A DNA stretch of 64,000 bases from Alteromonas confluentis (GTDB taxonomy: Bacteria > Pseudomonadota > Gammaproteobacteria > Enterobacterales > Alteromonadaceae). Shown one piece after another: positions 1 through 5,915 of the stretch. A program made the translations under genes and the position numbers. The notes under the pieces are model-generated. The model saw nothing but the letters and a program-made list of their open reading frames with translations. It did not search any database and was not told the origin of the DNA. The stretch lies in NCBI RefSeq assembly GCF_001757105.1, contig NZ_MDHN01000010.1:1-64000 (forward strand), in the 5' to 3' direction. The first letter of the stretch is position 1. Every line of letters begins with the position of its first letter.

Positions 1-339
1 ATACCCAATTAACATTTCTGTGATTACAGCAATTAATATTCCGATGCCTGCAAAGCCCCGAAAATACTCAAATAAGCCGAGAAATGCCATTGCAAACATG
101 GATATAGATATACTTAAGGATATTGCTTGTCGCGCCTCAGAATGTTCCGCATTTCGACTAAACCAAGTTAAAATGGACATGCCAAAAAATAAAACGGATA
201 GCCGTTTCCCAATGAAATATGCACTATCGGATCCCTCAACGCCAAAAATGTAAAATAACAAGTCAGGGAAGACTAGAAAGTTGGCAAACAATATGAATGC
301 GACAACTGATGTGATGGAACTGAGTGTTTTAAAACTCAT
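1..339 (-). CDS. Cassette-encoded small membrane protein (partial, runs off left edge)
   Basis: An open frame on the minus strand starts at ATG 339 and stays open to base 1, giving at least 113 residues with no stop, so the 3' end lies outside the window. The product is hydrophobic: one segment near residues 8-30 (after MSFKTLSSIT), another near 47-60 and a third near 72-90, suggesting at least three membrane passes. It is the gene of the fifth cassette, starting about 18 bases inside attC1. I do not recognise the family. The plus-strand frame at 20-253 is its shadow. The gene call is fairly sure, the function unknown. Confidence 0.7.
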   Translation of the reverse strand, partial: MSFKTLSSITSVVAFILFANFLVFPDLLFYIFGVEGSDSAYFIGKRLSVLFFGMSILTWFSRNAEHSEARQAISLSISISMFAMAFLGLFEYFRGFAGIGILIAVITEMLIGY

Positions 340-356
340 TATGCTTAATCCAAAAT

Positions 357-471
357 GCCTAACACCCGCATAAAGGGCGATAACACATGGGCTAAAATTA
401 GGAACGAAGTGACGCAGCCCATGTGTTAGCGTCCCAGCGAGCTTGCGAGCGATTTAATGCGTTTGTTATGT
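357..471 (-). repeat. Integron attC site 1
   Basis: This is an imperfect palindrome of about 115 bp. On the minus strand it runs from an inverse core (ACATAAC) to a core GTTAGGC. A long stem is formed by ATAACACATGGGCT and its near-complement AGCCCATGTGTTA around a short loop. The same unit recurs three more times in the first 2 kb, each time between unrelated inserts. The inverse core is complementary to the start of its own cassette (GTTATGTAC near 874-883), which is what a recombined cassette should show. Confidence 0.93.
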
Positions 472-861
472 ACGTTCTAATTCAAACTTGCAGGTGTATT
501 GCAAACCTATTGGCGATTCACTTTTGTCCAGCTTGGAAAGTTCTTTGAAACGCCACTTGGTGAGAGCTTTTTCACAAGCGCGAAGAAAGTTAGAGTTTGA
601 GCACTGCAGCGGTTCTACGTTTGCTGGCGCAGAACCAAATTTTTCTTGATCGATTAAATCAAATGATACTTTACAACTACCTTCAATTCCGTTTTGGAAC
701 TCGTAGTCAGGGTACATAGCCGTAATCATGATAATTGGTTTGATATTATTTCTGTTCTCAACTGCCGAATTGATGACCGTATTATCATTGCTGGTAGGAG
801 CGGTTGACTGGCAACCAAGCAATCCCAAAATTGGCAGAGCTAAAACTACAAATTTATTCAT
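466..861 (-). CDS. Cassette-encoded lipoprotein, TonB-C-terminus-like
   Basis: 131 residues. The start at 861 was chosen because AAGGATG lies at good spacing upstream and because it places a lipoprotein signal (MNKFVVLALPILGLLGC, Cys17) at the N terminus; longer starts would enter attC2. The rest contains a conserved-looking pattern with GSCKVSFDL, several cysteines and ALTKWRF, which resembles the C-terminal fold of TonB-like periplasmic proteins, where a substituted domain ends in a W-R/K-F stretch. That resemblance is inference from a short motif. The TAA stop lies inside the attC1 inverse core. The product is probably an outer- or inner-membrane-anchored periplasmic protein of unknown role. 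Confidence 0.8.
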   Translation of the reverse strand: MNKFVVLALPILGLLGCQSTAPTSNDNTVINSAVENRNNIKPIIMITAMYPDYEFQNGIEGSCKVSFDLIDQEKFGSAPANVEPLQCSNSNFLRACEKALTKWRFKELSKLDKSESPIGLQYTCKFELERT

Positions 862-876
862 CTTCATCCTTAAAGT

Positions 877-990
877 ACATAACACCCGCATAAAGGGCGA
901 TAACACATGGGCTAAAATAGGAACGAAGTGACGCTGCCCATGCGTTAGCGTCCCAGCGAGCCTGCGAGCGTTTTAATGCGATTGTTAGAT
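877..990 (-). repeat. Integron attC site 2
   Basis: Same palindromic unit as the other attC sites, running on the minus strand from inverse core ATCTAAC to GTTATGT. It is the most diverged of the three similar copies: GCCCATGCGT breaks one stem pair, one base is missing in the apical loop, and the right end reads GCGATTG rather than GCGTTTG. It belongs to the gene-poor cassette 985-1418, whose first bases (GTTAGAT) are complementary to its inverse core. Confidence 0.9.
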
Positions 991-1418
991 ACCGCAGAGA
1001 CCAACGTTCGCAGCTTTGCTGCCACCGCTGGTTTGAAAATGCTGCAAACTCAAAACATAAACTGACTTTAAAACAACCTAATACGAAAAGCCAAATGTGA
1101 AAAAGTGGCCAAAGAAAAGGCGATTTCCAAACAACCACCATTGATATGCTGTTACTTTTGCAAATGCGCTGAACAATACAACGCTTCTAAAGCCTGATAC
1201 CAAAAGAGCGATGATGTTCGTGCCGAAACAACATGGCGATGTTCTGTAAAGCGGTGATTTCTGGTTGCTGGCTTTACGATTCTGGAGACAACTTCGTTGA
1301 CTTGCCGCTAGCGAAACCGCTGCCGCCAAACTCTCAATGAGCCCCAGAAGAAACAACCTTGCGCATCTAGGCGCACAAAGAAACAAAGAGAGAAATGAAA
1401 GAACTAAATAGAATCTAA
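985..1418 (-). other. Integron cassette without a convincing gene
   Basis: This stretch between attC2 and attC3 is a complete cassette by its ends. The longest minus-strand frame is 1078-1386 (102 residues), which needs a TTG start and has an odd composition rich in Cys, Phe, Leu and Ser with no domain I recognise; a second frame (854-1141) runs through attC2. From memory, similar translated strings occur in cassettes of marine gammaproteobacteria where they are probably spurious. The cassette may be gene-less, may carry a small RNA, or may hold a decayed gene. No plus-strand gene is evident. Confidence 0.6.
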
Positions 1419-1527
1419 CACCCGCATAAAGGGCGATAACACATGGGCTAAAATTAGGAACGAAGTGACGCAGCCCATGTGTTAGCGTCCCAGCGAGCTT
1501 GCGAACGATTTAATGCGTTTGTTATAA
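1413..1527 (-). repeat. Integron attC site 3
   Basis: Nearly identical to attC1 over its whole length; within the shared core the visible difference is GCGAACGATT for GCGAGCGATT. On the minus strand it begins with inverse core GAGCCTTATAAC, complementary over 12 bases to the start of its own cassette (GTTATAAGGCTC at 1913-1924). It ends at core GTTAGATT of the next cassette. Confidence 0.93.
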
Positions 1528-1905
1528 GGCTCCCAGCTTACAACGTTTTAGCTGCCAGTTTTGCGATTTTTCGTTACCTGAAAATTTAGGGATTTCAAAA
1601 CCATAAGATTCCCATCCTAAATTACCCAATGAATTAAGTATATTTATAGGGTCGAGAGATTTGACTGAAAAATAATCCTTCAAAGATTTGTCAGTTGAGT
1701 CACTACTAAGTAGCTTGTTATTAGACCACACTGTTAATCCAGCTGGACTCCTCCACACAGTAACACTGTCGAATTTCTCATCTTCTGGTTTTTTACCATT
1801 CGATGTAACTGTGGTTAGTAAACTTCCATATTCCCACCTTTTACAGTCAGCTATGCAGGTTATGCTGAATGTCAAAAAAAGAGTGACTAATAAAATTTTC
1901 ACCAT
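1522..1905 (-). CDS. Cassette-encoded secreted protein, unknown function
   Basis: 127 residues, starting at ATG 1905 shortly inside the attC4 boundary. The N terminus (MVKILLVTLFLTFSITCIADC) is a signal peptide, so the mature protein is periplasmic or secreted. The remainder is hydrophilic, with WEYGSLLTTV near the start and GNLGWESYGFEIPKF near the end, a pattern reminiscent of small cassette proteins with a W-E-x-x motif, but I cannot assign a family. Two cysteines of the mature part (CKRWEY and KRCKL) could form a disulfide. The TAA stop is embedded in the attC3 inverse core. Confidence 0.78.
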   Translation of the reverse strand: MVKILLVTLFLTFSITCIADCKRWEYGSLLTTVTSNGKKPEDEKFDSVTVWRSPAGLTVWSNNKLLSSDSTDKSLKDYFSVKSLDPINILNSLGNLGWESYGFEIPKFSGNEKSQNWQLKRCKLGAL

Positions 1906-1916
1906 TACTTTCGAGC

Positions 1917-2031
1917 CTTATAACACCCACATAAGGGGCAGTAACACGTGGGCTAAAATCCGAGCGAAGCGACAGAGCCCACGTGTTACTGTCCCAGCGA
2001 GCTTGCGAGCGATTTAATGCGTTTGTTAGGT
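1917..2031 (-). repeat. Integron attC site 4 (promoter-proximal)
   Basis: Promoter-proximal copy. It differs from copies 1-3 at several stem positions, but with compensating changes on both arms: CACGTGGGC faces GCCCACGTG where the others have CACATGGGC facing GCCCATGTG. The 16-base arm CAGTAACACGTGGGCT has a perfect complement across the apical loop. The inverse core GCACCTAAC matches the first bases of its cassette (2447-2455). Confidence 0.93.
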
Positions 2032-2433
2032 GCCTTTAGCACCGTTAACCTCTTGAGTTACTTTACTATTTAACTCAATAAAGTCCTGAACCAATTTGTC
2101 ACAGTCGACTTTTTCCGCACCGCATCGAACCTGTGTATCGATAAAAATTTGACCGTTTTCTTCAACTACAACTCGCCTCACGACAGAGGGGTAAGCGGAG
2201 TGGTTAACGGGAGCAAAAGACCACAAAGCTTTTTCGGCGTTGTCACTAACAATCGTCCAACCGCCCTTCCCACTAATATCGACATTAGGCTTATTACGAA
2301 GTGCTTCTAAAGCTAATTCAACGCTTTCGTAACCGAACACTTTTCCATTCTTACCTTTGTAACCAAGAGCTTCATCGGCTAAACAGAAACCAGATATCAA
2401 TAAAGGAACTATTACGAAAAGAATACGATGCAT
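2026..2433 (-). CDS. Cassette-encoded secreted protein, unknown function
   Basis: 135 residues. The start at ATG 2433 follows a strong GGAGG at ideal spacing and yields a signal peptide (MHRILFVIVPLLISGFCLAD). The mature part contains GGWTIV, LWSFAP and a C-terminal region with a probable disulfide pair (VRCGAEKVDC). From memory this resembles small exported proteins of gammaproteobacteria that are sometimes mislabelled as chaperones, with no known function. It is the first cassette, about 80 bp downstream of a consensus -10 box, so it should be the best expressed. TAA is supplied by the attC4 inverse core. Confidence 0.82.
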   Translation of the reverse strand: MHRILFVIVPLLISGFCLADEALGYKGKNGKVFGYESVELALEALRNKPNVDISGKGGWTIVSDNAEKALWSFAPVNHSAYPSVVRRVVVEENGQIFIDTQVRCGAEKVDCDKLVQDFIELNSKVTQEVNGAKGT

Positions 2434-2446
2434 AAATCCTCCTTGT

Positions 2447-2461
2447 GCACCTAACAACTTA
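2447..2461 (-). other. Cassette-array boundary / recombination junction (attI candidate)
   Basis: GCACCTAAC at 2447-2455 is the core site (GTTAGGTGC on the minus strand) starting the first cassette, with the expected exchange point between 2454 and 2455. The flank to the right has no attC palindrome. It would therefore be attI, or a secondary insertion point. No integrase gene lies to the right, where one would be expected for attI. Confidence 0.6.
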
Positions 2462-2465
2462 CTAA

Positions 2466-2503
2466 ATCCCAAACTGTCCGTTTTCCCGGTCCCTGTTTGG
2501 GAT
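2466..2503. repeat. 9-bp inverted repeat beside the array boundary
   Basis: ATCCCAAAC (2466-2474) and GTTTGGGAT (2495-2503) are exact complements separated by 20 bases, followed on the plus strand by ATTTTAT. It lies between the putative cassette promoter and the first cassette, so it would form a 5' leader hairpin in the cassette transcript. It could be part of attI, a leader hairpin, or a weak terminator for plus-strand reading. Confidence 0.55.
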
Positions 2504-2511
2504 ATTTTATG

Positions 2512-2540
2512 ATTATAAAGAATTCCAGATTAAGCCAAAA
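2512..2540 (-). promoter_or_regulatory. Putative cassette-array promoter
   Basis: Reading the minus strand, TTTTGG (2540-2535) is followed by a 17-base spacer and a consensus TATAAT (2517-2512). Transcription would start about 50 bases before the first cassette and run through the array. Position and direction fit a Pc-type cassette promoter; the -35 is weak. In standard integrons Pc lies within or beside intI, which is not present here. Confidence 0.5.
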
Positions 2541-2568
2541 CATCCCTTAAATCCACCTGTTACCATAT

Positions 2569-2602
2569 TGTCGTTTTTTGTCGGTTTGTCTAAAAACGAC
2601 AA
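2569..2602. repeat. Inverted repeat downstream of rmuC
   Basis: TTGTCGTTTTT and its complement AAAAACGACAA flank about 12-14 bases. The position just past the rmuC 3' end suggests a transcript-end hairpin for rmuC, though no clear T-run follows on the minus strand. Confidence 0.35.
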
Positions 2603-2685
2603 AACGGGAATTATTCCGCCTTAGCGAATTTTCCAAGGCAATCTTTGTCTTTTCCTTTCTCTCTAATGCTTGGTTGGTTAAACAT

Positions 2686-4125
2686 TTATTCACCTTCCTC
2701 GTCGGCAGGCATCAGGCCGGGATTGAGTTTCTTTTGTGGCTGTACGCCGAGTTCGCGGAAATATTCTACTTGCCGCACCAGGTTTCCGCGCCCTTCTGTA
2801 AGCTTGTTCATGGCAGCGTCGTAGGATTTTTGCGTGTTTTCCACGTGCTTACCTACTTTTTCTAAGTCACCAATAAAGCCCACGAACTTGTCGTACAGCT
2901 TGCCTGCATGCTCGGCAATATGCTGTGCATTTTGGTGCTGGTATTCGTATTGCCAGATGTTGTTGATAGTACGAAGAGCCACCAGCAAGTTAGTTGGGCT
3001 TACGAGCAAAATATTGTTGTCTAATGCTAGGGAAACCAGCGAGGGATCTTCCTGCACTGCCAAGAGAAAAGCGGGCTCGACGGGAATGAACATGAGTACG
3101 TAATCCAGCGTTCGCAGTGACTTGATGTCCTGGTAGCGTTTGCCACCGAGCCCCTTGATATGTGCCTTTAGCGAGTTAACGTGTTCGGAAAGAAATCTTG
3201 CGCGTAGCGCATCGTCATCACAGTTAAAGAATTGTTCGTAGGCACGCAGGCTAACTTTGGAATCGATAATAACATCTTTCTCATTTGGCAGATGTACCAC
3301 CACATCAGGCTGCTGCAATCTGCCGTTGATGTCCTTTGCTGATACCTGGGTTTCAAATTCATGGCCTTCACGCAAGCCGGATTCTTTCAGAATACGCTCC
3401 AGCACCACTTCGCCCCAGTTACCTTGTTGCTTGTTGTCGCCTTTCAGTGCTTTGGTGAGGGCGGCGGCTTCTTCGGTAATACGTTTGTTCAGCTCTTTCA
3501 GCGACAGAATTTCGGTTTTAAGTGATGCCCGCTCCTGCCCTTCACGACTATGCTGCTCGCCCATCTGCTTTCGGAAGGTATCAATTTGTAACTTTAGAGG
3601 TTCGAGCAGTGCATTCATACCGGTGTTATTCATTTGCGTGAAGCGTTCGCTTTTCTGCTCGAAAATACGGTTAGCGAGATTCTCGAACTGCGCCTGAAGA
3701 CGCTTTTCAGCGGCTTCCATTAGCGCCAGTTTCTCAGTGCTGGCTTTATTGGCTTCATCGAATTGGGCTTGTTGTGACTGAAGGCGTGCAGAGAGATCTG
3801 CATTTATCCGCTGCTCTTCCCGGCACTGCTGTTTAAATTCCTTTAGTTCTTCCTGCATCGGCACAATCATGGAGGCGCGATGACTGAGTTCACCAAGCTG
3901 TGTCTGGTTATTAAATAAACGCTCGCGATATTCGGCCAACTCCTCATCTAAGGCATCGGTCCGCTGCTTGTATTCTGCAATCAGGTTATTCAGTGAGGAT
4001 ATCTGGCTTTCATAATGTTGGCGTTGCTGTCGATTACGTAAACTGGCGAATAACAACGTAATAGCAATTGCCACAACGAAGGCAGCAAGTACAGGCAGGG
4101 AAGAAAAAGGAGTTAACGCGTCCAT
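2686..4125 (-). CDS. rmuC: RmuC family DNA recombination protein
   Basis: 479 residues, the usual length for RmuC. An N-terminal membrane anchor (residues 8-27) is followed by a long coiled coil to about residue 200, then the RmuC domain with KGDNKQQGNWGE near 230, DVVVHLPNEKDVIIDSKVSL near 275 and MFIPVEPAF near 345, all hallmarks of the family. RmuC limits inversions and short-repeat rearrangements; the core resembles PD-(D/E)XK-type nuclease folds. It forms the first core gene beside the cassette array. The start ATG 4125 is the only one giving the anchor. Confidence 0.95.
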   Translation of the reverse strand: MDALTPFSSLPVLAAFVVAIAITLLFASLRNRQQRQHYESQISSLNNLIAEYKQRTDALDEELAEYRERLFNNQTQLGELSHRASMIVPMQEELKEFKQQCREEQRINADLSARLQSQQAQFDEANKASTEKLALMEAAEKRLQAQFENLANRIFEQKSERFTQMNNTGMNALLEPLKLQIDTFRKQMGEQHSREGQERASLKTEILSLKELNKRITEEAAALTKALKGDNKQQGNWGEVVLERILKESGLREGHEFETQVSAKDINGRLQQPDVVVHLPNEKDVIIDSKVSLRAYEQFFNCDDDALRARFLSEHVNSLKAHIKGLGGKRYQDIKSLRTLDYVLMFIPVEPAFLLAVQEDPSLVSLALDNNILLVSPTNLLVALRTINNIWQYEYQHQNAQHIAEHAGKLYDKFVGFIGDLEKVGKHVENTQKSYDAAMNKLTEGRGNLVRQVEYFRELGVQPQKKLNPGLMPADEEGE

Positions 4126-4172
4126 AGTGATTCTCTTTATTATTGAACCACTATTGTGCCACCCACAAACAA

Positions 4173-4197
4173 AAACGGGTACCTAAAGGTACCCGTT
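4173..4197 (-). terminator. Rho-independent terminator of fumarase gene
   Basis: AAACGGGTACC and GGTACCCGTTT pair around a 3-base loop region, and on the minus strand the stem is followed by TTTTTGTTTG. It lies just past the fumarase stop. Confidence 0.85.
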
Positions 4198-4214
4198 TAC
4201 AGCAAAAATACTGT

Positions 4215-5744
4215 TTATTTAGCCAGTTCTTTGTCTAGCTCTTCAATTTTTGCTTTCCAGATAGCCGGTCCGGTCTTGTGCGCGTTGGCACCGGTGCTAT
4301 CTACTGCCACCGTTACAGGCATATCTTCTACTTCAAATTCGTAGATGGCTTCCATACCTAAATCTTCGAAAGCCACAACCCGGGCTTTCTTGATCGCTTT
4401 TGATACCAGATATGCTGCACCACCAACCGCCATCAGATACACTGATTTATGCTTAGCAATAGACTCAACCGTCGCAGGGCCACGCTCTGCTTTACCAATC
4501 ATGCCCGCGATACCGGTTTTTTCCAGCATCATGTCGGTGAATTTATCCATACGGGTAGCCGTTGTCGGGCCAGCAGGACCAACCACCTCGTCACCCACTG
4601 CATCAACAGGGCCTACGTAGTAGATGAACTTACCGTTCAGATCCACACCTTCAGGCAGGCCTTCACCGTTATCCAGCATGGTCTGAATGCGTTTGTGTGC
4701 CGCATCACGGCCAGTCAACATCTTACCGGACAGCAGCACGGTTTCGCCTACTTTCCATTCCTGGATATCTTCTTTGGTTACTTCGTCCATGTTCACACGG
4801 CGGGTATTTTCGCTGACTTCCCAGGTTACTTCCGGCCATTCTTCCAGCTTAGGCGCTTTCAGGTCTGCAGGACCGCTACCGTCAAGGTAGAAGTGAGCGT
4901 GACGGGTTGCCGCACAGTTAGGGATCATCGCAACAGGCTTAGATGCCGCGTGAGTCGGCAGAGACATCACTTTAACGTCAACAACGGTGGTCAGACCGCC
5001 CAGACCCTGTGCACCAATGCCCAGTTTGTTTACCGCGTTGTAAATGTCTACACGCAGTTTCTCTTCGGTGGTCTCAGGACCGCGTTCAATCAGCTCCTGA
5101 ATATCAACCGGATCCATCAGACTTTCTTTTGCCAGTACCGCGGCTTTTTCAGCTGTACCGCCGATACCTATTCCCAGCATGCCCGGCGGACACCAGCCAG
5201 CACCCATGGTTGGCAGGGTTTTCACTACCCATTCAACGATGTCGTCAGACGGGTTCAGCATAACCATTTTAGATTTGTTCTCAGAACCGCCACCCTTGGC
5301 CGCGATCATCACTTCAATCTTATCACCGGCAACCATATCAAGGTGAACAACCGCTGGCGTGTTGTCTTTGGTGTTCTTGCGGCTACCTGCTGGGTCAGCA
5401 ACGATGGAAGCACGCAGCGGGTTATCTGGGTTCAGATACGCGCGACGCGTACCTTCATCAACCATTTGCTGAACGGTCATGTCGGTTTTGTCCCAGCTCA
5501 CGCCCATACCCACTTTTACGAAGCAAGTAACAATACCGGTGTCCTGACACAGCGGTCGCTTGCCTTCAGCAGACATGCGAGAGTTAATCAGAATTTGCGC
5601 CATGGCGTCTTTGGCTGCCTGGCTCTCTTCTTTAAGGTATGCCTGCTCTACCGCTTTTACGTAATCCAGTGGATGATAATAAGAGATGAACTGAAGCGCA
5701 TCTTCAATGCTGTCAATGAAGTCTTGTTGACGGATAACGGTCAT
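4215..5744 (-). CDS. fumA: Class I (iron-sulfur) fumarate hydratase
   Basis: 509 residues. Interconverts fumarate and malate in the TCA cycle. The N-terminal alpha domain contains LCQDTGIVTCFVKVG (near 62) and GGSENKSKMVMLNPSDD (near 153), and the central part GMLGIGIGGTAEKAAVLAKE; the C-terminal beta domain begins near 320 with RVNMDEV and contains VGPAGPTTATRMD. Conserved cysteines (CQDTG, GWCPPGM, PNCAATRH) fit the [4Fe-4S] ligands. Fused alpha-beta architecture and length match FumA/FumB rather than two-subunit forms. The gene is transcribed alone, divergent from pabB with 171 bases between. The symbol is by family, since fumA and fumB cannot be told apart here. Confidence 0.95.
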   Translation of the reverse strand: MTVIRQQDFIDSIEDALQFISYYHPLDYVKAVEQAYLKEESQAAKDAMAQILINSRMSAEGKRPLCQDTGIVTCFVKVGMGVSWDKTDMTVQQMVDEGTRRAYLNPDNPLRASIVADPAGSRKNTKDNTPAVVHLDMVAGDKIEVMIAAKGGGSENKSKMVMLNPSDDIVEWVVKTLPTMGAGWCPPGMLGIGIGGTAEKAAVLAKESLMDPVDIQELIERGPETTEEKLRVDIYNAVNKLGIGAQGLGGLTTVVDVKVMSLPTHAASKPVAMIPNCAATRHAHFYLDGSGPADLKAPKLEEWPEVTWEVSENTRRVNMDEVTKEDIQEWKVGETVLLSGKMLTGRDAAHKRIQTMLDNGEGLPEGVDLNGKFIYYVGPVDAVGDEVVGPAGPTTATRMDKFTDMMLEKTGIAGMIGKAERGPATVESIAKHKSVYLMAVGGAAYLVSKAIKKARVVAFEDLGMEAIYEFEVEDMPVTVAVDSTGANAHKTGPAIWKAKIEELDKELAK

Positions 5745-5880
5745 GGCGTCCTCTTTTCTAAGTACCTTGTAGGTGTTCTTGGTGGTGTTAAGGAATCGAA
5801 AGAGCGTATACTAGCGCATCTTGGCAAACCGCACCACGTTTCAGGCCTGCGACTTTGGTGTCGCTTATGCGTTTTGTTTA

Positions 5881-5886
5881 TATAAT
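5881..5886 (+). promoter_or_regulatory. Putative -10 element for pabB
   Basis: A consensus TATAAT lies 30 bases before the pabB ATG. The best -35 (TTGGTG at 5855) is at a long 20-base spacing, so the assignment rests on the -10 alone. Confidence 0.35.
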
Positions 5887-5915
5887 AGTGTTACAGAGCA
5901 ATTGTTTATATCTTC

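Noticed and set aside
20..253. Plus-strand frame at the left edge
   Set aside because: It is antisense to the better supported minus-strand membrane protein, which has cassette context.
854..1141. Minus-strand frame running through attC2
   Set aside because: A gene crossing an attC site would break cassette structure; the lipoprotein start at 861 explains its tail.
357..2031. Repeated units as a possible CRISPR array
   Set aside because: Repeats are about 115 bp, palindromic and spaced 400 bp apart with genes in between; they are attC sites, not CRISPR.
2434..2685. Possible intI or attI remnant between the array and rmuC
   Set aside because: No tyrosine-recombinase sequence is visible in six frames of only 250 bases; only a boundary, a hairpin and a promoter candidate are seen.
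4449..5885. A 478-residue open frame on the plus strand opposite fumarase
   Set aside because: It lies wholly antisense to a strongly conserved gene, has no ribosome site or recognised domain, and its composition is that of a high-GC shadow.
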